Shown: piece after piece, positions 45,479 to 56,566 of the stretch
How the letters are laid out: every line of letters starts with the position of its first letter
Numbering within the stretch: position 1 is the first letter of the stretch
Assembly: GCF_036010665.1 (NCBI RefSeq)
Contig: NZ_CP108581.1
Location: 6,319,501-6,383,500 of the forward strand
DNA from: Microbispora sp. NBC_01189
Lineage (GTDB): Bacteria > Actinomycetota > Actinomycetes > Streptosporangiales > Streptosporangiaceae
Direction of reading: 5' to 3'
DNA: 64,000 nucleotides
The notes under the pieces: model-generated
Seen by the model: the letters and a program-made list of their open reading frames with translations, nothing else
Told to the model about the DNA's origin: nothing
Database searches by the model: none
Translations under genes and position numbers: made by a program

Positions 45479-46687
45479 TCACGCGTCCCAGGTGACGGGC
45501 AGATTCTTGACCCCGAAGATGTCCGCGGTCTCCGGGCGCAGGCCGACCTCCTCAGCCGGTACGGCGAGGCGCAGCGTGGGGAAGCGACTGAGCAGCGCGG
45601 GGAACGCGACCCGCATCTCGACGCGGGCGAGCTGCTGCCCCAGGCACTGGTGGATGCCGTGGCCGAAGGCCAGGTGCCCGCCGTTCTCCCGGCCGAGGTC
45701 GAGCACGTGGGGATCGGCGAAGCGCTCGGGGTCGCGGTTGGCGGTGTGGTACGACAGGATGACCGTCGTACCGGCCTCGATGGTCCGGCCGCCCAGCTCC
45801 ACGTCCTCCAGCGCCGTGCGCATGAACGTCTTGGCGACCGTGAGATACCGCAGCAGCTCCTCCACGGCCCGGTCGGTGAGCGCGGGATCGGCGCGCCACG
45901 CGGCCGGCTGTGCCGGGTGGCTCAGCAGTGCGAAGGTGCCCAGCGCCAGCATGTTCGCGGTGGTGTCGAATCCCGCTGCCAGCAGGATCAGGGCCATCCC
46001 CCGCAGCTCCTCGTCGGTGAGGTCGCTGTCGGTGAGGTCGCTGAGCACGTCGTCGGTGGGGTTCGCGCGCTTGGCCGCCACCAGTTCCGCGAGATACCGC
46101 TGGGTCGCGGTGTAGGCCGTCAGCACCTCCTCGTCGCCGGCCTCTCCGCCGAGGAACTTGTCGATGTGCTCCTGGAAGGAGCCCCGGTCCTCGTACGGCA
46201 CCCCCAGCAGCTCACAGATGACGACGGAGGGGATGGGCCTCGCGAACGCGGTCACCAGGTCGGCCGGCGGCCCGGCCTTCTCCATGGCGTCCAGGTGGTC
46301 GGCGGTGATCTGCTCGACGCGCTCGGCGAGCTGTCGCATCCGCCGTACGGTGAACCTGCCCACCAGCGGCTTGCGGTAGCGGCTGTGCCGCGGCTCGTCC
46401 ATGAGGAGGAACTCGCCGGGCGGCGCCGGTGGCACCTCGACGTCCCCGTAGTCGACCAGCGGGTGGTGGCGCATGAGCTCCCTGCGCGAGCTGAACCGCG
46501 AGTCGGCGAGAACCGACCGGACCAGGTCGTATCCGGTGACCAGCCAGCCCTGGTGCCCATCGGGGAAGGGGAATCGGCTGATGGGACCGTGTTCGCGGGC
46601 CTGGATCAGCTCCTTGGGCGGGTCGAACGGGCAACCGGACCGACGGGCCGTCGGCAGCGTCGGGACCGTGTGGAGGGAGTCACCCAT
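45479..46687 (-). CDS. Cytochrome P450
   Basis: 402 residues, soluble bacterial class: I-helix AAGFDTTANML near 240, K-helix EELLR near 283, heme-binding loop FGHGIHQCLGQQ near 343 (Cys ligand about 350). It would hydroxylate an unknown small molecule with electrons from a ferredoxin encoded elsewhere. Start ATG with AGGA. Divergent from an HTH_38/MarR regulator over a 185-bp region with several inverted repeats, so regulation by that protein is likely. Confidence 0.95.
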   Translation of the reverse strand: MGDSLHTVPTLPTARRSGCPFDPPKELIQAREHGPISRFPFPDGHQGWLVTGYDLVRSVLADSRFSSRRELMRHHPLVDYGDVEVPPAPPGEFLLMDEPRHSRYRKPLVGRFTVRRMRQLAERVEQITADHLDAMEKAGPPADLVTAFARPIPSVVICELLGVPYEDRGSFQEHIDKFLGGEAGDEEVLTAYTATQRYLAELVAAKRANPTDDVLSDLTDSDLTDEELRGMALILLAAGFDTTANMLALGTFALLSHPAQPAAWRADPALTDRAVEELLRYLTVAKTFMRTALEDVELGGRTIEAGTTVILSYHTANRDPERFADPHVLDLGRENGGHLAFGHGIHQCLGQQLARVEMRVAFPALLSRFPTLRLAVPAEEVGLRPETADIFGVKNLPVTWDA

Positions 46688-46773
46688 CGCCGTTCCTCAT
46701 TTCGCGATAGTACGTGTTTCGGGTTCTGTCGAAAGCTACGTTGCGTTCGTACTGGACGTCAATAGAGAAGATT

Positions 46774-46793
46774 GTGTTTGCCCAGATAAACAC
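46774..46793. promoter_or_regulatory. Inverted repeat GTGTTT-(8)-AAACAC in P450/regulator region
   Basis: Perfect 6-bp arms in an AT-rich stretch between the divergent genes. Just right of it, TGCAATG occurs three times (46805, 46826, 46839), and TGCAA-(7)-TTGCA at 46826-46842 forms another inverted repeat. Probable binding sites of the adjacent regulator. Confidence 0.5.
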
Positions 46794-46872
46794 GCATAAA
46801 TTGATGCAATGGCACTGAATCCGAATGCAATGCGGCGTTGCAATGAATGGAAGCGAAGGCAATACTGGCGGG

Positions 46873-47547
46873 ATGCCAGGAGGACGACTGACCCAGCAGG
46901 ACCGCCAGCGCATCGCGGCCGGGCTCGCCGACGGGCTCTCCTACGCCGAGATCGCCCGGCGGCTCGGCCGGCCGACCTCGACGATCAGCCGGGAGATCGG
47001 GCGCAACGGCGGGCCCGGCGGCTACCGGCCCCAGCAGGCGCATCAGGCGACGGTCCGGCGGGCCCGGCGTGACGCACCGGCCCCCTCGCACGCGGCCGGG
47101 CCGTCGCCGGGCGCGATGGAAGAGGAGATCATCGAGATGGCGGTCCGGACGGGCCTCCCGCGGATGATCGCGCGCGTGCACCTCGACCTGCTGCTGTCCG
47201 AGGACGGCAGGCGCACCGCGGCCGAGCTGACCCGCAGGCTCAAAGTCAGCCCGGCCTCCGTCTCCATGTCCGTGAACTACCTGGTCCAGCACGGGTTCGT
47301 CCGGCGTGAGCGCGATCCCCGGCGGCGTCGCGACGTCTACGTGGTCGACAACGAGGCCTGGTACCACTCGATCGTGACCAGTACGCGGCAGACGCTGGAG
47401 GCGGCCCGGGTCTCGATGGCGGCGGCGGAGACGGTCGGGCTCGACGGGCCCGTGGGGCAGCGGCTGGCCAGGGGAGGGGCGTTCCTGGAGCGGGTCAGCC
47501 TGGACATGATGGAGTCGGCCGACCGCTGGCGCGCCCTCCTGACCTGA
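46873..47547 (+). CDS. HTH_38 plus MarR-type transcriptional regulator
   Basis: 224 residues: N-terminal IS30-type helix-turn-helix (GLSYAEIARRLGRPTSTISR, about residues 22-41), a linker, and a MarR/GbsR-like winged helix (TAAELTRRLKVSPASVSMSV, about 115-134, wing VRRERDPRRRRDVYVV). The MPGGRLTQQ start is characteristic of a widespread actinobacterial family often divergent from transporters or oxidoreductases. Upstream in-frame ATGs at 46825 and 46843 have no better ribosome site. Likely controls the divergent P450 and perhaps the cupin. Confidence 0.9.
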   Translation: MPGGRLTQQDRQRIAAGLADGLSYAEIARRLGRPTSTISREIGRNGGPGGYRPQQAHQATVRRARRDAPAPSHAAGPSPGAMEEEIIEMAVRTGLPRMIARVHLDLLLSEDGRRTAAELTRRLKVSPASVSMSVNYLVQHGFVRRERDPRRRRDVYVVDNEAWYHSIVTSTRQTLEAARVSMAAAETVGLDGPVGQRLARGGAFLERVSLDMMESADRWRALLT

Positions 47548-47577
47548 CGGGCGTCGTCTTCCGGGCGGCCCCGCTCA

Positions 47578-48177
47578 GTGATCGTTCTTCCTGCGACCCA
47601 CGGCAGCCTCCTCCGCCTGGCCCGGGCCGTACGGGAGCGCCCCTGGGCCGCCGCGGGCGCCGGGGCGCTGTGGTGCGGGGCGAGTTACTGGGGTTTCCTC
47701 GGTTACCTGGGCCTCGGCGACGGCGCGTCCCTCGTGGCCGTCGTCATCACGGCGGTGGTCATCGGCGTGCCGGCCTTCCTCGTTCCGTTCCGGTTGCTCC
47801 GGCCGCGCCCGGCGGGCCGGGCGGGCATGAAGATCGTGGTCGCCGCCTTCACCGGCATCGGGCTGGGCTTCGCGCTCATGGGCCGGATGGAGAGCGACGC
47901 GCTCGAAGTCGCGGAGAAGGGACGGCCCGCCAGCATGCTCCTGGCCATGGCGGGTTTCCAGGACCAGTGGGTGGTCCTCACCGACCGCGACAGCGGAAAG
48001 GCGCTGCGCGGCTGCGTGGAACTGCTGCTGCTCGGCGAGCGCGAGGGCGCCTACGCGTTGTACGACTGCGCGAACCGGGAGACCTTCCGGATCTCCATCG
48101 ACTCGACCGTGCTGCGGCAGGTGACCCTGGAGCCGGACCGCCCGTCGGGGTACACCTGCGCGAAGCGGAAGAGCTGA
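47578..48177 (+). CDS. Membrane protein, unknown function
   Basis: 199 residues by the GTG at 47578, which lacks a clear ribosome binding site. Hydrophobic segments at about 24-42, 50-70 and 85-105 precede a soluble C-terminal domain (VVLTDRDSGKALRGCVELLLLGEREGAYALYDC begins around 130, quoted only as position) that looks like a small beta-rich fold. Same direction as the regulator, 30 bp after it. No family recognised. Confidence 0.65.
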   Translation: MIVLPATHGSLLRLARAVRERPWAAAGAGALWCGASYWGFLGYLGLGDGASLVAVVITAVVIGVPAFLVPFRLLRPRPAGRAGMKIVVAAFTGIGLGFALMGRMESDALEVAEKGRPASMLLAMAGFQDQWVVLTDRDSGKALRGCVELLLLGEREGAYALYDCANRETFRISIDSTVLRQVTLEPDRPSGYTCAKRKS

Positions 48178-50903
<2,726 letters not shown>

Positions 50904-50945
50904 CCGGCGGGAATCCGATGACGAGCTCCTGACCAGGAGGAGCGT

Positions 50946-50980
50946 GCTGGGCACTCCCGCCGTTCGCGGGGGTGCCCAGC
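50946..50980 (+). terminator. Terminator of CE1-GH10-CBM2 gene
   Basis: 15-bp arms (GCTGGGCACTCCCGC and complement with one G-T wobble) and a 5-base loop, 43 bp past the stop. Confidence 0.8.
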
Positions 50981-51100
50981 GCACGCCTTCGGCAGCCCTC
51001 AAGGCATCGGTGCGGCCCTGGTCCGGCGAACCCGGCCCCGCCGCCGATCTTCGGCGGGATAATGGGAGCGCCGTACGTGCCCCCGACCCACCGGAGAGTC

Positions 51101-52633
51101 ATGCCGCAGCCGCTGGAGCCCGGCGACCCCGGTCGCCTGGGCTCCTACCGCATCACCGGCAGGATCGGCGAGGGAGGGCAGGGCGTCGTCTATCTCGGCG
51201 AGGGCGAGTCCGGCGACCTCGTCGCGGTCAAGCTCTTCCACGCGCGGCTCGGTGGGGACGCCGCGGCCCGCGACGCCTTCGTCCGCGAGACGGAGCTCGC
51301 CCGCAGGGTCGCCCGGTTCTGCACGGCCCAGGTGCTGGAGTCCGGCGTGGACGGCGGCCGGCCGTACATCGTGAGCGAGTACGTCCAGGGGCACGCGCTG
51401 AGCCAGGTGGTGGCCGCACACGGGCCGATGTCGGGCGGCGCGCTCGAACGGCTCGCCATCGCCACGGCCACGGCGCTGGTCGCCCTGCACGACGCCGGGG
51501 TGGTTCACCGGGACTTCAAGCCGCACAACGTGCTGATCGGTCCCGACGGGCCGCGGGTGATCGACTTCGGGATCGCCCGCGCCCTCGCCGGCCCGAGCAC
51601 GATGACAAGCAAGATCGTCGGCACTCCCGCCTACATGGCACCCGAGCAGTTCGCGGCGGGCGAGCTCGGTTTCGCCCTCGACGTGTTCGCCTGGGCGTCC
51701 ACGATGGTGTTCGCCGCCACCGGCCGCGCGCCGTTCGGCGCCGACGCGATCCCCGCCATCATCAACCGGATCCTCCACCACGAACCCGACCTGGACGGCG
51801 TCGAGGCGCCGCTGCGCGACCTGCTCACGGCCTGCCTCGCCAAGGACCCCGGACGGCGCCCGGCCGCACGGGAGATCCTCGACCGCCTCGTGCGCCCCCG
51901 CCACGACTCCCGGGCCGCGTCCACCCCGGCCACCCTGCCCCCCGCGCCCGGGCCGGTCGCGGCGCCGGGCCGCGGGCGGCGCAGGCGGGCCGGGACGGCC
52001 GTCGCCGCCGTGGTCCTGGTGGCCGCGCTGGCCGTCGCCGTCGCGCTGCTGCCGTCATCGCGCCGGCCCTCCGCGGGAAGCGGCCCCACCGGGACGGAGC
52101 GGGCGGCGGCGGGCGGCACGGACCCGGCCGCCGCCTCAGCCGGGACCGGCGGAGGCGCGTCTCCTTCCGGGGCTCCGTCGCGCACCCCTGCCTCGCGGTC
52201 CGCCTCACCCGCCTCCTCACCCGCCTCCTCGCCCCGGCCGCGGGCGAGCCGGCCCACGGCCGGGCCCGGCGTCACCCGGCCGGCCCCGACGAGGACGATC
52301 ACCACACGGCCGACCGTCCGCCACTCGAAGACGGCCGCGCCGGTCCCCGCGGATCCGCCAGCCTCGGAGCAGGCGAAGCCGTCGCCCGCGCCGGCCGGGC
52401 GGCTCGTGGAGCTGGGCGGCGGACACTTCACCGATTACTGCGTGAGCCTCGGCTGGGAGTGGGTGGAGTACCGGGAGTCGCCCACGCCCGGTGCGTACTG
52501 CGTCAAGCGGAAGGGCGACACCATGTACCTCTCCCAGAGCCAGCGTGACGCGGGCTGCCGATGGCGCTTCCACGACCCGAAGGCCTTCCACCGGTTCAAG
52601 GGCAGGTCGAACTACTGCTACACCTACGGCTGA
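51101..52633 (+). CDS. Membrane Ser/Thr protein kinase with Cys-rich extracellular domain
   Basis: 510 residues. Kinase domain at about 10-270: P-loop GEGGQGVVY near 21, Lys in VAVKLF near 42, catalytic loop HRDFKPHN near 136, DFG near 154, APE near 177. A basic Pro-rich stretch, one membrane helix at about 297-317, a long Pro/Ser/Thr/Ala stalk, then an outer domain of about 75 residues with four Cys (DYCVSLGW, AYCVKRK, AGCRWRF, NYCYTYG). No PASTA repeats. The ATG at 51101 has GGAG; the ATG at 51062 adds 13 residues and is possible. Ligand and target unknown. Confidence 0.92.
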   Translation: MPQPLEPGDPGRLGSYRITGRIGEGGQGVVYLGEGESGDLVAVKLFHARLGGDAAARDAFVRETELARRVARFCTAQVLESGVDGGRPYIVSEYVQGHALSQVVAAHGPMSGGALERLAIATATALVALHDAGVVHRDFKPHNVLIGPDGPRVIDFGIARALAGPSTMTSKIVGTPAYMAPEQFAAGELGFALDVFAWASTMVFAATGRAPFGADAIPAIINRILHHEPDLDGVEAPLRDLLTACLAKDPGRRPAAREILDRLVRPRHDSRAASTPATLPPAPGPVAAPGRGRRRRAGTAVAAVVLVAALAVAVALLPSSRRPSAGSGPTGTERAAAGGTDPAAASAGTGGGASPSGAPSRTPASRSASPASSPASSPRPRASRPTAGPGVTRPAPTRTITTRPTVRHSKTAAPVPADPPASEQAKPSPAPAGRLVELGGGHFTDYCVSLGWEWVEYRESPTPGAYCVKRKGDTMYLSQSQRDAGCRWRFHDPKAFHRFKGRSNYCYTYG

Positions 52634-52652
52634 CCGGGCCGGCCGGGCCGGG

Positions 52653-53444
52653 TCAGGCGGGCAACGGCGGGAGGGAGGCGAGGCCGAGGTGCCGGCCCGC
52701 GGCCGACAGGGCCCGGTGCAGATCGGCCGCGACCTCCCGCTCGGCGTCCTCGCCGGGGAGCAGGTGCGGGTGCCCGAAGTCGATCCACGCCTCCGCGGTG
52801 AGACGGCCCCGGGAGACCCGTTCCGCGTACGGGCCCGTCGTGAGCTGACCGAACACGAGCAACTCGTGCAGGCCGGACGGACGCCACCAGTCGGTCCAGG
52901 CCGGGGTCGCGTTGAGTGCGGAGACGAGCCGATCGGCCGCCACGGCGTACGGCGAGCGGCGCGGGAGACTCCCGTTCCGGTGGCTCCAGTAGGCCCCCAG
53001 CCAGCCCTTGGAGAGGTCCGGAACCGGCGGCGCGGGCGCCTCCTGCGGTTCCCCGGCCAGCGCCTTCCGATACGGCTCGACGTGGTCCAGGAAGTCCTGC
53101 CAGTCCGGGCGCAGATGGGCGAGCAGCCCGTCCGGGCCGGTCGTGAGCGCGAAGGCGGCGGCGGCCAGACGGCGCAGTTCCTCGGTGACGGCGAAGGGGT
53201 TGCGGTCCAGCCAGTGATAAGGCTGTTCGTCGGGGGCGATCCCCGACATCCGGGCGGCGACCACGCAGGCGACCGCCAGGGCGGCTTCGGCGAGATCGTC
53301 GTCCTCTTCCTCGAACCGCAGGAACTCGGCGAGCAGGCCGGTCATCGCGGCCGCGACGTCGTCGCTCTCCTCGATCTCCGCCACCGCGTCGGCGGCCTCG
53401 TCGCTGTCGAACGGACCCTCCAGGAAGCCGATCTCGTCGTCCAT
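52653..53444 (-). CDS. DUF4259-like cytoplasmic protein
   Basis: 263 residues. The N-terminal third (GPFDSDEAADAVAEIEESDD, near residue 10) resembles DUF4259 proteins, which begin with a GPFDND-type motif; the rest contains W-rich segments and no signal or membrane helix. Convergent with the kinase gene, ending 19 bp away. Function unknown; a longer start at 53510 or 53487 lacks ribosome sites. Confidence 0.72.
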   Translation of the reverse strand: MDDEIGFLEGPFDSDEAADAVAEIEESDDVAAAMTGLLAEFLRFEEEDDDLAEAALAVACVVAARMSGIAPDEQPYHWLDRNPFAVTEELRRLAAAAFALTTGPDGLLAHLRPDWQDFLDHVEPYRKALAGEPQEAPAPPVPDLSKGWLGAYWSHRNGSLPRRSPYAVAADRLVSALNATPAWTDWWRPSGLHELLVFGQLTTGPYAERVSRGRLTAEAWIDFGHPHLLPGEDAEREVAADLHRALSAAGRHLGLASLPPLPA

Positions 53445-53490
53445 GGCGGCGATCCTGCCATGATCGCTCACACCGTGCGGTGACATCGCC

Positions 53491-53565
53491 GACGGAGTCT
53501 CGCGGGACACAGCATCGCGGGACCCAGCATCGCGGGACGGAGTATCGCGCGACGGAGTCAGGCCG
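53491..53565. repeat. 15-bp imperfect tandem repeat
   Basis: Five imperfect 15-bp units of the form GACRSAGYATCGCGG between the DUF4259-like gene and the GH44 gene. No coding frame uses it. Confidence 0.75.
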
Positions 53566-53573
53566 GACGGGCC

Positions 53574-53607
53574 GGAGGGCGGGCGGTGCGGGACCGCGCC
53601 GCCCTCC
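53574..53607 (-). terminator. Terminator of GH44-CBM2 gene
   Basis: Arms beginning GGAGGGCGG and ending CCGCCCTCC with a one-base bulge, 12 bp past the GH44 stop. Confidence 0.65.
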
Positions 53608-53618
53608 GCGTCCTCAAC

Positions 53619-55766
53619 TCACGCGCCGCAGGAGGCGCCGTTGAGGGTGAACTGCTTGGGTGCGGTGTTGGAGCCGTTCCAGCCGCCGAGGAAGCCGAAG
53701 CTCACGCTGCCTCCGTTGGCCGCGATCGAAGCGTTGTAGCTCGCGTTGGTCACCGTCACCTTCGCGCCGCTCTGGGTGTACGAGCCGTCCCACAGCTGGC
53801 TGACGGTCTGCCCGTTGCCGAACGTCCAGCCGAGCTGCCAGCCCTTCACGGCGGAGGCGCCGCGGTTGACGATCCGCACATCGGCCTGGAACCCGCCGGG
53901 CCACTGGTTCGTGATGGTGTACGTCACCGAGCAGGAGCCGGGCGGAGTCGGGGTCCCGCTGGGCGACGGGCTCGGCGACGGCGACGGAGACCGCGTCGGG
54001 GAGGCGCTGGGGGAGGGGCTGGGGCTGCGCGAGGGCGACACGCTGGGCGAGGGAGACGCGCTGGGTGACGGAGACGCGCTGGGCGACGGGCTGGGGGACG
54101 TCACGGTCCCCGCCGGGACGACGATCGTGCTGATCGAGTTCGCCGGGAACGTGCCGGTGAACCCGCTCGCGCCCACCTGGACGTCGGTGTCTCTCCTGAT
54201 GGCCGAGGTGTCGGCCGCGCCGTACCGGTAGACCTGCGCGGTCGCGCCGCCGGTGCGGCCCTTGAGCGCGATGTCGCTGGTCAGGGCGTCGCCGGTCTTG
54301 TTGACCACGACGAGGGTGAGGGCCTTGTCGGAGGCGCGCTCGGCGGCGTACACCGCGAGCTTGCCCTGGTCGGCGCTGACGGAGCTGACCGCGGTCTCGC
54401 CGAAGCGGCCGCCCTTGCCGTCGTAGTTGAGGTACATCCGGAAGGCGTAGGCGCCGGGCTGGGAGGCGGTCGGCGGGCCCCACAGGCTGGCCAGGTCGAC
54501 GCCCTCACGGCCGAAGATGCCGAGGACGTCGGCCTGCGCCAGCGCGCCGTTGATGTGGTCGAGGGCGCCCCAGTTGTACTCGGTGATCGCGGTCTTGGTG
54601 CCCGGATACTCGGCGGCGACCAGTTCCTTCATCCGGGGGATCAGGCGGACCTGGGTGTTGATCCAGCTCTCGTCCGTGTACGACGGGTCCCACAGGGCCC
54701 GGGTGGAGCGCAGCCGCAGCGCGTCGGTCGCAGGGTCGCCGCCGCTCCCGAACGCGACACCCGAGGCCTGGGGATAGAAGTGCTCGTCGAAGTAGTCGAG
54801 GACGCGCAGGTGGTTCGTGTCCTCGTACTTCTTCATCTGCCGCAGATACCAGGTCGTGAAGGGCAGGCCGTCGCGGGCCGCCTTGTCGGGCGGGTTCGAC
54901 CAGCAGTTGGTGCGGCCGCAGACCTCCTGGTCGAGGCCCGAGTAGTCCCACGAGGACCAGCCCCAGCCGACCGGCCCGAGCGTCTTGGCGCCGGGATCGG
55001 CGGCCTTGATCGCGGCGCCGATGAGGTACGCCTTGTCCCGCAGCTCGACCGAGCTCGCGCCCTCGGGGTGGACGTCGCGGTGCGTGCCGTGCCAGATGTC
55101 GGGCTCGTTGTCCAGGTTGTAGAACTTCACCCCGCCGCCGGCCGCCGTGCCGTACCTGCCGGTGAGGTGGCCGATCCAGTCCTTCACGTACGACGCCCCG
55201 GCCTCCACGCTCGTGTCGTGGGGGTCGTTGCCGGTGATCTTCGTGCCGTCCGGCTTCACGCCGTTGCCGCAGTCGGGCCGCCACTGGTCGGTCTGCTGCT
55301 GCGGGCCGTACTTGGCGACGGAGAAGCCGCAGGAGGCGTCGCGGCCCTTCGGCACCCAGCCGATCAGCGGCATGGTGAGGATGGTGTCGGTGCCGGTGCG
55401 CCGGTCCTGCTCCACGAACTTGTCGACGCTGGAGCCGTCGGGGAGCGCGGACGGGTTGGTGTTGTCCTCCGCGATGTTCTCGAAGAACCAGTCGGAGGCC
55501 CGGTTGCTGGTGTCGTACAGGTAGTTGTAGCGGGTGGTCGCGTTGCCGCCCCAGCGCCGTACGGGCAGGCGCAGTTCCTTGGCCAGCGCCTCGTCGGCGA
55601 AGTTCATGCCGTAGACGTACGGGCTGATGGCGTGCCGTCCGGCGGTCACGTCCACGGTGACCGCCGGGCCGGTGGCGGCGGCGAGGGCGGCCGGAGCCGC
55701 CCCGGCCGCGCCGGCGGCCAGGGCCATCGCCACCGTGAGGCTGGCGGGAAGCGTTCTTCTGAGCAC
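53619..55766 (-). CDS. Secreted GH44 endo-beta-glucanase/xyloglucanase with CBM2
   Basis: 715 residues: signal peptide 1-31, GH44 catalytic barrel at about 35-450 with acid/base in FYNLDNEPDIWHGTHRD (near 221) and nucleophile in KTAITEYNWG (near 395), a C-terminal beta domain to about 550, a long Ser-Pro linker, and CBM2 at about 610-715 (GSCSVTYTITNQWPGGFQADV). GH44 members act on mixed-linkage glucan, xyloglucan and carboxymethyl cellulose, sometimes xylan. GTG start at 55766 with GGAAGGA upstream. CGAAAGTTTCA lies 170 bp upstream, tying it to the xylan-type regulon. Confidence 0.94.
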   Translation of the reverse strand: MLRRTLPASLTVAMALAAGAAGAAPAALAAATGPAVTVDVTAGRHAISPYVYGMNFADEALAKELRLPVRRWGGNATTRYNYLYDTSNRASDWFFENIAEDNTNPSALPDGSSVDKFVEQDRRTGTDTILTMPLIGWVPKGRDASCGFSVAKYGPQQQTDQWRPDCGNGVKPDGTKITGNDPHDTSVEAGASYVKDWIGHLTGRYGTAAGGGVKFYNLDNEPDIWHGTHRDVHPEGASSVELRDKAYLIGAAIKAADPGAKTLGPVGWGWSSWDYSGLDQEVCGRTNCWSNPPDKAARDGLPFTTWYLRQMKKYEDTNHLRVLDYFDEHFYPQASGVAFGSGGDPATDALRLRSTRALWDPSYTDESWINTQVRLIPRMKELVAAEYPGTKTAITEYNWGALDHINGALAQADVLGIFGREGVDLASLWGPPTASQPGAYAFRMYLNYDGKGGRFGETAVSSVSADQGKLAVYAAERASDKALTLVVVNKTGDALTSDIALKGRTGGATAQVYRYGAADTSAIRRDTDVQVGASGFTGTFPANSISTIVVPAGTVTSPSPSPSASPSPSASPSPSVSPSRSPSPSPSASPTRSPSPSPSPSPSGTPTPPGSCSVTYTITNQWPGGFQADVRIVNRGASAVKGWQLGWTFGNGQTVSQLWDGSYTQSGAKVTVTNASYNASIAANGGSVSFGFLGGWNGSNTAPKQFTLNGASCGA

Positions 55767-55936
55767 GTGTTTCCTTCCGAATCCCTGGGATCCTGGCGGC
55801 CTGACGGCGCGGGATTACCGGGAGTCGCCGTCGCGGCCAGGGCATCACGCTGACCAAGGGCCGGGCGGGAGACAAGAAGGAAGGCCGCCGGGGCAGCGGA
55901 AACGGGCGGTGAGCTGGCACGGCCCGCCGCGCGGGA

Positions 55937-55947
55937 CGAAAGTTTCA
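55937..55947. promoter_or_regulatory. Palindromic operator CGAAAGTTTCA
   Basis: CGAAA-G-TTTCA, ten of eleven bases identical to the operator at 6465, upstream of GH44. Confidence 0.6.
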
Positions 55948-56041
55948 GCGGCGGCCGGGACCGCGCCGGGCCGCCCGCTTCCGCCCGCGCGTGAACGCCG
56001 CATGAACGCCGCGTGAACCCCGCCTGAGCTACGGGGCCTGC

Positions 56042-56293
56042 TTACCCGAGGACGTCGGAGACGCTGGGCGGCCAGATGCCGACGTGCAGGAGCCGGTGCG
56101 CGTAGAAGTAGGCCACGAGCTGGCTGCGGTTGCTGCAGGCGAACTGGACGAGCAGCTTGCTGATCCGCTCGGCCACAGTGTACCGGCTGAGGTGCATCTC
56201 GCGGGCGATCTTCGTCGTCGTGTAGCCCCTGGCCAGCATGACGATCAGCCATCGGTCGCGATCGTTGATCAGGCCGTCGGAAACAAGGTCCAT
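56042..56293 (-). CDS. HTH-only LuxR-type regulator
   Basis: 83 residues consisting of a single LuxR/GerE-type helix-turn-helix (DRDRWLIVMLARGYTTTKIA, then HLSRYTVAERISKLLVQFAC, about residues 11-55) and a hydrophobic tail with YFYAHRLLHVGIWPP. No receiver or ligand domain. It is divergent from the ABC-YcaO operon, 273 bp away, so it is its probable regulator. The ribosome binding site is weak. A true small gene is likely because the HTH pattern is complete. Confidence 0.8.
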   Translation of the reverse strand: MDLVSDGLINDRDRWLIVMLARGYTTTKIAREMHLSRYTVAERISKLLVQFACSNRSQLVAYFYAHRLLHVGIWPPSVSDVLG

Positions 56294-56566
56294 GTGCAGT
56301 CCCGGTTCGGATCGCTCGATTGTGTGACCTGGTGAGGCCCCCCCTCTGCGGCGACCCTAGAAAGGCGCGCTTAACGATCGGTATGGCCGGGCCATGGCCT
56401 CGGTTATGGCCCTCCGGGCAACGCCGGTAGCCCACGTTTGTGGGGTTGTGTCACCTGCTCGTCCCCGGCTCATACTCGACCAGCGACGCGTTCCGAGCAG
56501 GCCGGGGGACGATCGGAGGGCGACTCACATCGCTGGGCAGCGGGAGGGCGAAGTGAAGGGCAGGCT
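56294..56566 (+). promoter_or_regulatory. Divergent region between LuxR-type gene and YcaO operon
   Basis: 273 bp that must hold the operon promoter; I cannot place convincing boxes. A 59-codon frame (56394-56573) ends inside the ABC gene start but has no ribosome binding site and is not called. Confidence 0.4.

Noticed and set aside
46873-47547. IS30-type HTH_38 domain taken as an insertion-sequence remnant.
   Set aside because: The HTH is fused to a complete MarR-like domain, the gene is intact, and there are no terminal inverted repeats or integrase core.
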